Source: Anaerolineaceae bacterium UBA5224 (GTDB lineage Bacteria; Chloroflexota; Anaerolineae; Anaerolineales; Anaerolineaceae). From it: a stretch of 7,236 nt of DNA. The translations under genes were made by a program, and so were the position numbers. Of this stretch, positions 1-5,498 are shown one piece after another (position 1 is the first letter of the stretch; each line of letters opens with the position of its first letter). The notes under the pieces are model-generated. The model was not told the origin of the DNA. It searched no databases and saw only the letters and a program-made list of their open reading frames with translations. The stretch lies in NCBI GenBank assembly GCA_002409365.1, contig DHUW01000039.1:14395-21630 (forward strand), in the 5' to 3' direction.

Positions 1-538
1 AATTCTGATCCCGGGTGTCGGCTGTTTCCGGTGAGAGGTATTCAAAATTGTAGGTTACCGGGTTAGTGTAACGGAGATACAACTGTTGATCGCTCCCCAT
101 CAAGTTGTAATTGATCAATTGGTCCAGCGTCCCTTGCTGCACTATTTCTGTGATCATGTTAATTTCAGGTTTTATGTAAGTTACCTTGCCACTTTCCAGA
201 TAATCGGGGGCTATCACGAAAAAACCTTCCAGCTGGTTATCCGCGGTACGCTGCCTGGCAGTATTTTCGTCTTCAACTTTGACCAGGGTTCCACCAGTCA
301 ACCAATCCGGAAAATTGGTCACGAGCCCGCTTTGATCTACCACGCCAATTGGCAGTGGGTTGGCAACTTCATTTGTGAATATCTGTCCGATGCTTTGGGT
401 TTGATCATCGTTGAGTAACCCGAGCACAAAAAACAGCAATGCAGGGATGAGCGGAACCAGAATCATCATGCGAATGAACGAACGCCTGGTTACCAGGTTC
501 AAAAATTCGAACCTAAAGACTTTCCATAAATTAACCAT
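1..538 (-). CDS. ABC-2 family exporter permease, second subunit (partial, C-terminus beyond left edge)
   Basis: Open frame of 179 codons from ATG at 538 with no stop to the window edge, so the C-terminal part is missing. It starts with a short cytoplasmic segment (VFRFEFLNLVTRRSF, residues 7-21). One hydrophobic helix follows at about residues 24-42, then a polar, probably extracytoplasmic region to the end of the visible part. This is the N-terminal half of the ABC2_membrane_3 (NatB/YhaP) layout; the remaining helices should lie outside. It is a paralogue of the permease encoded just upstream: PIGVVDQSGLV (63-73) matches PVGYVDQANLI, and LEGFFVIAPDYL (103-114) matches LQGYFVIPSSYL. The start overlaps the upstream stop by 8 bases and has a strong AAGGAGG site 6 bases away. 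The inferred role is one half of a heterodimeric membrane channel driven by the ATPase at 1726-2643. The substrate is unknown. Confidence 0.88.
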   Translation of the reverse strand, partial: MVNLWKVFRFEFLNLVTRRSFIRMMILVPLIPALLFFVLGLLNDDQTQSIGQIFTNEVANPLPIGVVDQSGLVTNFPDWLTGGTLVKVEDENTARQRTADNQLEGFFVIAPDYLESGKVTYIKPEINMITEIVQQGTLDQLINYNLMGSDQQLYLRYTNPVTYNFEYLSPETADTRDQN

Positions 539-1742
539 GATTTGCCTCCTTAACGAAGAGGTCACGAAGTTTGATTTTTTTGTTATATTCCAACAAACCC
601 CGCCTGAATGCCTTTCCAGATAGCCAGAAGACCAATACAACCGAGACGATCAGAATTGCAAAGACCATAATTATTTCCCAGGCTGGGACGGTTGTGAATG
701 CCATGCGCAAACTGAGCGAAAATGGAGCACTTAATGGAAAGTAACTCAGGATGCGCGGCAATGTTCCGTTTGGACCTGTCATGAAGCTATTAAAAAAGTA
801 GAATGGCAGCATCAGCGGTACAACCATCAGGCCGTTGATCGATTGGGCTTCCTCCATCGTGCTCATTGTCGCTCCGATGATTGCCATGAGGCCAGCTGCA
901 ACGATAAAGGCAAGTACCAGCAGCCCAATACTGATAGCCAGGTAGCCTGCTGAAAGATCCAGAGTAGACAGGAAAGTTAATTTGTCTCTGAAGATCACTG
1001 CCCCTATGACCAGGATCAGCGCCCAAACCAAAATCTGGGTAAACCCAACTGCCAGATTGCCAATAATTTTGCCGATCATCAAATTGTCGGGAGTCATCGA
1101 AGTGATCATGATTTCCATGGTACGGTTTTGTTTTTCTTCCACCAATGATTGCAGTAAAAAACCTCCACAGGTCATCACCAGAGCGAAATAAATGATCCCA
1201 ATGACCGCAGGAACTATTATGTTGTGCCAGCTTGTGCCATCAGATGTTTGGCTACCGTCCAGCGACTCCAGGGAGATTTGGCTGCCAGACATGATGCGGT
1301 CGAGATTGGGGATATTCTCCTGGAACAGGAGATTGTCCCTCAAAAGTTGGTTTATCTGGTTGGTCACATCACCTGCCGGTTGTTTGTTCGAGAAATAATT
1401 TATCGAATAGGTCGACAGGTAGCTCGATGGAATAACAAAATAACCCTGGAGTGTGCCGTTTTCTGTATCAGCGCGGGCAGCCGCTTCATCTGTATAAGGG
1501 ATCAGCTTGATGAAAATATCAAAAAAACCGAGATTTTCTGGAACCTGCTGTTCCTGGACGATCAGGTTCGCCTGGTCCACATATCCCACCGGCTCCAGAT
1601 CGAAGGACATGAAACTGAAGAGGATTGAAAGCCCCATGATAGCCAGCATGCCCACCGGAATCCCCAACAGAGCGATCCAGAAGCGTCGTTTTGCTACATG
1701 GTGTGTGTATTCGTACTTTGCGACTTCAATTATCTTCTTCAT
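531..1742 (-). CDS. ABC-2 family exporter permease, first subunit (NatB/YhaP-like)
   Basis: 403-residue integral membrane protein of the ABC2_membrane_3 family. Helices are visible at about 21-44, 175-199, 224-251, 266-292, 302-320 and 356-375. A large polar region, probably extracytoplasmic, lies between the first and second helices (45-170). After helix 2 comes the family hallmark VEEKQNRTMEIMITSM (201-216), the cytoplasmic coupling segment that contacts the ATPase; MIGKI (222-226) follows it. The length fits NatB (about 386 aa) and YhaP (about 419 aa). The frame is open further upstream to 1808, but those 22 residues lie wholly inside the ATPase gene and lack family character. The ATG at 1742 has AGGA 6 bases upstream and begins MKKIIEVAKYEY, the usual start for this family. 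It overlaps the ATPase gene by 17 bases and the next permease by 8, so the three are surely cotranscribed. Sodium, drug, peptide or lipid export are all possible; nothing in the sequence decides. Confidence 0.93.
   Translation of the reverse strand: MKKIIEVAKYEYTHHVAKRRFWIALLGIPVGMLAIMGLSILFSFMSFDLEPVGYVDQANLIVQEQQVPENLGFFDIFIKLIPYTDEAAARADTENGTLQGYFVIPSSYLSTYSINYFSNKQPAGDVTNQINQLLRDNLLFQENIPNLDRIMSGSQISLESLDGSQTSDGTSWHNIIVPAVIGIIYFALVMTCGGFLLQSLVEEKQNRTMEIMITSMTPDNLMIGKIIGNLAVGFTQILVWALILVIGAVIFRDKLTFLSTLDLSAGYLAISIGLLVLAFIVAAGLMAIIGATMSTMEEAQSINGLMVVPLMLPFYFFNSFMTGPNGTLPRILSYFPLSAPFSLSLRMAFTTVPAWEIIMVFAILIVSVVLVFWLSGKAFRRGLLEYNKKIKLRDLFVKEANHG
545..551 (-). promoter_or_regulatory. Shine-Dalgarno site AAGGAGG for the second ABC-2 permease
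   Basis: AAGGAGG on the minus strand lies 6 bases before the ATG at 538, inside the last codons of the preceding permease gene. It fixes the start of the truncated gene and implies translational coupling, because the upstream TAA (533-531) falls just after this ATG. Confidence 0.8.
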
Positions 1743-2643
1743 GACCGTTCCTGCCTTCCTGAACCACTTTGATGAAAATCTCATCCAGGGTCGGGGTGGC
1801 GATTTCAAAAGAATTCAAGCCGATCTTATTGTCAATCAATTGCTGCAATATGGCGTGAGGGGTTGTGCCATCCGAGGAAGTCAGACGGTGATACAGCCCT
1901 TCTTTCTCGATTTTCGCCACTCCGGGGAGGTTCTCGGGCAGGTCTGAGTCTGTTTGAATCAGAACCTGGTTGGTGGCGAAGCGCTCCCGGACTTCCTTGA
2001 GACCGCCTTCCAGCAAAACTGTACCGTGGTCGATCAACACCAGTCTATCGCAGAGTTGTTCAACCTGGTTCATCTGATGGGTACACATGATGATGGTTCT
2101 GCCCTCGTTGCGCAGTTCGATCAGAAGGTCTTTTACCAACTGTGTGTTGACGGGGTCAAGCGCGGAAAAAGGCTCATCGATGATGATAATTTCCGGGTCA
2201 TGGATCAGTGCGGCAATCAGTTGAGCTTTTTGCTGCATACCCTTGCTCAACTCTTTGGTCTTCTTCTTTTGGTGTTCGGTCAGATCAAAGCGCTCCAGCC
2301 AGGCCGGCAGCTTCTGATCAATTTCTTCTTTCGTCATGTTTTTCAAAGTTGCCAGGTAAGCCAGGTTGCGATACACCTCGACATCCTGGTACAAACCGCG
2401 TTCTTCAGGCAGGTAGCCAATATGATTTAGCTTTTCTTCAGTCATTGGTCCGTCCAATATAGTGACAGTGCCTTTCTCGGGTTGGTAGATATCTAAAATT
2501 ACACGGATGGAAGTGGTTTTACCCGATCCATTAGGTCCAAGAAGACCAAAAATCTCGCCAGGACGAACGGTGAAAGATACGTCTTTGACTGCCTGCATAT
2601 CTCCAAAACTCTTGGCGATGTGATTAACAACGATTGTATTCAT
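1726..2643 (-). CDS. ABC exporter ATP-binding protein (NatA/YhaQ-like)
   Basis: 305-residue cytoplasmic ATPase with a single nucleotide-binding domain. Walker A is GPNGSGKT (36-43), the signature LSKGMQQ (132-138), Walker B IIIIDEP (152-158) with Glu157 as catalytic base, the D-loop SALDP (160-164) and the H-loop His189. The Q-loop position reads GYLPEERGLY (76-85), with Glu80 where most ABC ATPases have Gln; this is usual in the NatA/YhaQ branch. A C-terminal extension (about 225-300) ending in TPTLDEIFIKV matches the DUF4162-type tail of this branch, and the length is close to YhaQ (about 298 aa). The start is set at 2643 because GGAG lies 5 bases before it and NTIVVNHIAKSFG is the normal N-terminus. 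An ATG at 2712 in the same frame has no ribosome binding site and adds 23 residues unlike the family. It is first in an operon with two permeases and should power export. The substrate is not evident. Confidence 0.95.
   Translation of the reverse strand: MNTIVVNHIAKSFGDMQAVKDVSFTVRPGEIFGLLGPNGSGKTTSIRVILDIYQPEKGTVTILDGPMTEEKLNHIGYLPEERGLYQDVEVYRNLAYLATLKNMTKEEIDQKLPAWLERFDLTEHQKKKTKELSKGMQQKAQLIAALIHDPEIIIIDEPFSALDPVNTQLVKDLLIELRNEGRTIIMCTHQMNQVEQLCDRLVLIDHGTVLLEGGLKEVRERFATNQVLIQTDSDLPENLPGVAKIEKEGLYHRLTSSDGTTPHAILQQLIDNKIGLNSFEIATPTLDEIFIKVVQEGRNGHEEDN
1749..1752 (-). promoter_or_regulatory. Ribosome binding site AGGA deciding the permease start at 1742
   Basis: AGGA on the minus strand sits 6 bases before the ATG at 1742, within the 3' end of the ATPase gene. 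It supports the internal ATG over the longer open frame beginning at 1808. Confidence 0.6.
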
Positions 2644-2648
2644 GGTTG

Positions 2649-2652
2649 CTCC
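2649..2652 (-). promoter_or_regulatory. Ribosome binding site GGAG deciding the ATPase start at 2643
   Basis: GGAG on the minus strand lies 5 bases before the ATG at 2643. The alternative ATG at 2712 is preceded only by an A/T-rich stretch without a purine-rich site, so the shorter protein is preferred. Confidence 0.6.
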
Positions 2653-2677
2653 ATTTGCTAAATAATTATCAAGTAGG

Positions 2678-2705
2678 AGTGTACCACAGCGGAAATGCTT
2701 GTCGT
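2678..2705 (-). promoter_or_regulatory. Candidate promoter for the ABC-2 exporter operon (extended -10)
   Basis: The minus strand has TGGTACACT (2686-2678), an extended -10 element with hexamer TACACT (4 of 6 to TATAAT). ACGACA (2705-2700, 4 of 6 to TTGACA) lies 16 bases upstream. Transcription would start near 2671 and give a leader of about 28 bases before the ATG at 2643. It was found by eye in an A/T-rich stretch, so it is only a candidate. A promoter somewhere in 2644-2893 is nevertheless expected, because a terminator ends the preceding operon at 2894. Confidence 0.3.
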
Positions 2706-2850
2706 TTGGCATAAAATAACAATTACCAAGATTTAACCAATGGCTTTTTCGCTTTTGCCTGTCATTTTGGCAAATTGAAGAATCGTAAAGGCGTTTTGGC
2801 TTATGAAAACCATTACCTCAGACTACACAGCGGCTGGGATCAAGCTCCAA

Positions 2851-2863
2851 CCCTACTGTAGGG
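2851..2863. repeat. Short perfect dyad CCCTACTGTAGGG
   Basis: Six-base inverted arms around a single central T. It lies about 210 bases upstream of the exporter ATPase start and about 30 bases past the terminator of the nucleoside-importer operon. It could be a small operator for a dimeric regulator, or chance. It has no T-tract and so is not a terminator. Confidence 0.3.
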
Positions 2864-2893
2864 AACGCTCTTCCGTCGTTCCGATGAATGAAC

Positions 2894-2921
2894 AAAAAAA
2901 GAGGGCGATTTCGCCCTCTTT
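2894..2921 (-). terminator. Rho-independent terminator of the nucleoside-importer operon
   Basis: On the minus strand, a 10-base perfect stem (AAAGAGGGCG paired with CGCCCTCTTT, 2921-2912 and 2907-2898) encloses a 4-base loop. Seven T's run from 2900 to 2894, three of them within the stem. It begins 17 bases after the stop of the last permease (2939). On the plus strand the trailing T-run is only three bases, so it acts mainly on leftward transcription, and no convergent gene is present. It separates the two operons. Confidence 0.92.
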
Positions 2922-2938
2922 ACAAAATCAAAAACAAG

Positions 2939-4216
2939 CTATTCCTTCTCGTAAGGTGTGCCTTCAGCTGCAGGAGCTTGACCCTTGCCAATGAAGCCGG
3001 CCAAAACGATCATCGTGATCAGGTAGGGAGCCATTGCCATGAATTGCGGAGGAATCACACTGCCCAGCAGGGAAAGCTTGGAGCCGATTGCATCAGCGAA
3101 GCCAAACAGCAAACCGGCACCCAGAGAACCCAGGGGCATCCAGTTGCCAAAGTTCATTGCTGCCAAACCGATAAAGCCTTTACCAGCTGTCATGCCTTCG
3201 TCAAATCTGCCTACCGAACCCAGAGTGAAAAATGCACCTGCGATCCCTGCGACCAAGCCGCTCAAAATGACACCCATATAACGGGTCTTGATCACGTTGA
3301 TCCCTACCGTGTCCGCCGCCTTGGGGTGCTCGCCGACACTGCGAAAGCGCAAGCCCCAGCGAGTCTGGAAGAGCGCCAGCTGCAGAATGACCAGGATAGC
3401 GAACATCAGGTACACAAAAATATTCTGATTGAAGAGGATCGGACCCACCAGCGGGATGTCAGCCAGCAAGGGCAGAGGGACGCGGGTGAACATCTTAGGC
3501 TGGTTTAATGCCGGGATCGTTTGCAGGAATTTCTGCGAGATGAAGGCAGTCAAACCGGTAGAGAAAATATTAATGATTGTACCCGCGATGGTCTGGTTGA
3601 CCTTAAATTTAATGGAGAGCACGCCCAGCAAAAGACCAAGCAAAACTGCGGAGGCGATGCCGCCGAGTAACCCAACCCAGATATTTTGAGTAAGGCTGCC
3701 AGCGATTGCTGCAGTCATCGAAGCCATCAGCATCATACCTTCAATTGCGATGTTAACAATACCGCAGCGTTCTGCCAAAATACCCGAAAACGCACCTAAC
3801 GTGATCGGCACTGCCAGCAGAACGGCGCTTGAAAGCATACCTGCTAGGTTGAGCGATATACCGGCTGCCTGCCAGACCAAGAATGCCAATATCAGACATA
3901 GTGCGGCGATACCGACCATCAAATTGGTTTGTCTTTCAAAGCCTTTGACCAATTGATAAACACCAATCACCAGCACGATACCGGCCAGGATGTACAGGGT
4001 CAAGCGGGAAGGCAAAACAAGATCACCCAATTTTCCTTGTTCAATGCCACCCGGCGTCATTACAAAACGGGTTGTTAAATCGCCGGCTGTGTTCAGGGCA
4101 AAGACCGCAAAGATCAATATTGCGATCAAAACTTCAGCAATGCCCATGCCTATTTTTCGCGCAGGTGAAATTTCCTGGATGTATTTGTGTTCAATAACTC
4201 CGGATGCAGTTGTCAT
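2939..4216 (-). CDS. nupQ: Nucleoside ABC importer permease, NupQ/YufQ-like, with N-terminal membrane extension
   Basis: 425-residue permease of the BPD_transp_2 family. The core (about 126-410) carries the branch hallmarks: GILAERCGIVNIAIEGMML (145-163), VNQTIAGTIINIF (206-218), RSVGEHPKAADTVGINV (292-308, the coupling-helix region facing the ATPase) and GKGFIGLAAMNFGNW (345-359). These match the NupQ subunit of the BMP-type nucleoside importer (BmpA/NupN, NupO, NupP, NupQ). About 120 residues precede the core, with hydrophobic segments near 27-45, 73-90 and 97-120; B. subtilis YufQ (about 319 aa) lacks such an extension. The start is the ATG at 4216, overlapping the previous stop as ATGA, with GGGGAGG 6 bases upstream. 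A TTG at 4231 is in frame but overlaps that site. It should pair with the permease at 4213-5487 as a heterodimeric channel. The substrate is most likely purine and/or pyrimidine nucleosides; the exact specificity is not readable here. Confidence 0.93.
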   Translation of the reverse strand: MTTASGVIEHKYIQEISPARKIGMGIAEVLIAILIFAVFALNTAGDLTTRFVMTPGGIEQGKLGDLVLPSRLTLYILAGIVLVIGVYQLVKGFERQTNLMVGIAALCLILAFLVWQAAGISLNLAGMLSSAVLLAVPITLGAFSGILAERCGIVNIAIEGMMLMASMTAAIAGSLTQNIWVGLLGGIASAVLLGLLLGVLSIKFKVNQTIAGTIINIFSTGLTAFISQKFLQTIPALNQPKMFTRVPLPLLADIPLVGPILFNQNIFVYLMFAILVILQLALFQTRWGLRFRSVGEHPKAADTVGINVIKTRYMGVILSGLVAGIAGAFFTLGSVGRFDEGMTAGKGFIGLAAMNFGNWMPLGSLGAGLLFGFADAIGSKLSLLGSVIPPQFMAMAPYLITMIVLAGFIGKGQAPAAEGTPYEKE

Positions 4217-5487
4217 GATTGACCTCCCCAACCGCTAAGGAAGACCTGCGCTTCCTCTTGTTTCGGTTTACGAAGACGATAAATTGAGCGAATAATTGCA
4301 GGTGCGGCGACGAACATAAGGATAATTGCCTGGATGACGTCCACGATGTCAATCGGAATGGCAGAAACGACCATCATGCGGGTCGCGCCGTTGCGCAGTG
4401 TGCCAAATAACAATGAGGAAAGGATCACACCGACGGGATGATTATTGCCGATCAGCGCCAGGGCGATGCTATCAAAGCCGTAACCCGAGGAGAGTCCGAG
4501 CGCCATGCTGTGATTGACTGCTAAAATCTGCACCGCGCCAGCCATACCAGCCAGGGCACCTGATAGGGTCATACCCAGGATGATGGATTTGCTGGTATTC
4601 AAACCTGCATAACGGGCTGCCCGTGGGTTGGCACCGACTGTACGCAGGTTGAGCCCCCAGGTCGTCTTGAACAGGAGCCACCAAACCAGCCAGGCAACAG
4701 CCAGGGCAATGAAAAAGCCAGCATGAAAACGGATGGGAGATCCAAAAAATTGAGGTATTTTGGCAGTGTCCTGGATGATCGGGCTGAGTGGCAATCCACC
4801 CGAGCCTGGTCGGGTCATCGGACCTGAAAGCAGCCATTCTGTCAGGCGGAAGGCGATCCAGTTCATCATGATCGTGTTGATCACCTCGTGTCCGCCTGTC
4901 TTTGCCTTGAGGAAGCCTGGGATAAACGCCCAGAAAGCACCTCCGACCGCACCTGCCAAAAAAGCCAACGGCATGTGAATGTACGCAGGCAGTCCAGTGA
5001 TCGAATAGCCAACGAAGGTAGCGCAAGCAGCACCGATGAAGAGCTGACCTTCAACGCCGATATTGAACAGACCAGAGCGGAAACCGAGTGCTACAGCCAG
5101 ACCTGCAAAAATATAGGGAGTTGACTGTACCAGGGACTCCAGGAGTGGATTGATCGCCTGGCGAATTTCGCGGGCATCTCCACTGCCAAGTGCTTGTATG
5201 ATGCGCGCAGGGCTGCCCAGCGAGCCGGTGATCAATGCGCCGTAAGCTGTGATGACTTCATGCCATGCCTCGGAGAGCCCTTTAAAGAAAGATTCTCCAA
5301 AAGCAGCCCAGACAGTCTGACTTGTGACCGCGATCAGGATTGCTCCGATGATCAAGCCGGTAAGAATTGCCAAAAGTGGAATTAATGCTTTACCCAGGAA
5401 AGGCTTCTTTGGCTTGGCTTCGACTGGCTCCTCACCGTTTACTTCATTGAGGAAAATTTGTCCAATATCTTTTTTCTCTTCAGTCAT
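4213..5487 (-). CDS. nupP: Nucleoside ABC importer permease, NupP/YufP-like
   Basis: 424-residue integral membrane protein of the BPD_transp_2 family. A charged cytoplasmic N-terminus (1-30) is followed by a hydrophobic helix at about 33-54. The core begins near residue 118. Hallmarks are FRSGLFNIGVEGQLFIGA (136-153), TGGHEVINTIMMNWIA (197-212), RTVGANPRAARYAGLN (282-297, the ATPase-coupling loop), ALAGMAGA (311-318) and GYGFDSIALALIG (335-347). These are typical of the first permease of BMP-type nucleoside importers. B. subtilis YufP is about 348 aa, so this version is longer, partly through its N-terminus and the segment at about 60-115. The ATG at 5487 follows the ATPase stop by 11 bases, with a weak GAGAGA purine site; the stop overlaps the next permease start by 4 bases. 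It should form the membrane channel with the neighbouring permease, taking substrate from a BmpA-like lipoprotein not in the window. Confidence 0.94.
   Translation of the reverse strand: MTEEKKDIGQIFLNEVNGEEPVEAKPKKPFLGKALIPLLAILTGLIIGAILIAVTSQTVWAAFGESFFKGLSEAWHEVITAYGALITGSLGSPARIIQALGSGDAREIRQAINPLLESLVQSTPYIFAGLAVALGFRSGLFNIGVEGQLFIGAACATFVGYSITGLPAYIHMPLAFLAGAVGGAFWAFIPGFLKAKTGGHEVINTIMMNWIAFRLTEWLLSGPMTRPGSGGLPLSPIIQDTAKIPQFFGSPIRFHAGFFIALAVAWLVWWLLFKTTWGLNLRTVGANPRAARYAGLNTSKSIILGMTLSGALAGMAGAVQILAVNHSMALGLSSGYGFDSIALALIGNNHPVGVILSSLLFGTLRNGATRMMVVSAIPIDIVDVIQAIILMFVAAPAIIRSIYRLRKPKQEEAQVFLSGWGGQS
4223..4229 (-). promoter_or_regulatory. Shine-Dalgarno site GGGGAGG deciding the permease start at 4216
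   Basis: GGGGAGG on the minus strand lies 6 bases before the ATG at 4216. The alternative in-frame TTG (4231-4229) overlaps this site and has no good site of its own. With the ATGA stop/start overlap this indicates coupled translation of the two permeases. Confidence 0.8.
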
Positions 5488-5498
5488 AAGACATCTCT

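Larger units (their letters stand above)
2644..2893. other. Non-coding spacer between the two operons
   Basis: About 250 bases with no convincing gene; short frames here have no ribosome binding site and no family resemblance. It must hold the promoter of the exporter operon. Visible structures are a perfect 6-base dyad CCCTAC-T-GTAGGG (2851-2863), an inverted pair TTTGCC (2754-2759) and GGCAAA (2769-2774) with a 9-base loop, and three TTTGGC motifs on the plus strand at 2705, 2766 and 2795. I recognise no riboswitch or small RNA. Confidence 0.6.

Noticed and set aside
86..418. Plus-strand open frame of 110 codons
   Set aside because: It is the exact antisense frame of the truncated ABC-2 permease, which has family motifs, a strong ribosome binding site and an operon position. 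The plus-strand product has no recognisable character.
1743..1808. N-terminal extension of the first ABC-2 permease to 1808
   Set aside because: The 22 extra residues come from inside the ATPase gene in another frame, and a ribosome binding site supports the ATG at 1742.
1224..2430. Long plus-strand open frames opposite the exporter genes (for example 1224-1628, 1507-1947, 1954-2430)
   Set aside because: They lie entirely antisense to genes with clear ABC motifs, and their products have no domain logic.
2644..2712. N-terminal extension of the exporter ATPase to the ATG at 2712
   Set aside because: No ribosome binding site, residues unlike the family, and it would cover the best promoter candidate.
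2803..2994. Small plus-strand frame crossing the inter-operon spacer
   Set aside because: No ribosome binding site; it reads through the terminator hairpin and into antisense of the permease gene.
2888..3508. Plus-strand open frame of 206 codons rich in Gln, His and Cys
   Set aside because: It starts before the terminator hairpin and runs antisense to the NupQ-like permease. Its composition is that of a reverse-frame translation of hydrophobic codons.
4472..5026. Minus-strand open frame of 184 codons inside the NupP-like gene
   Set aside because: It is an out-of-frame shadow of an intact permease gene with all family motifs.
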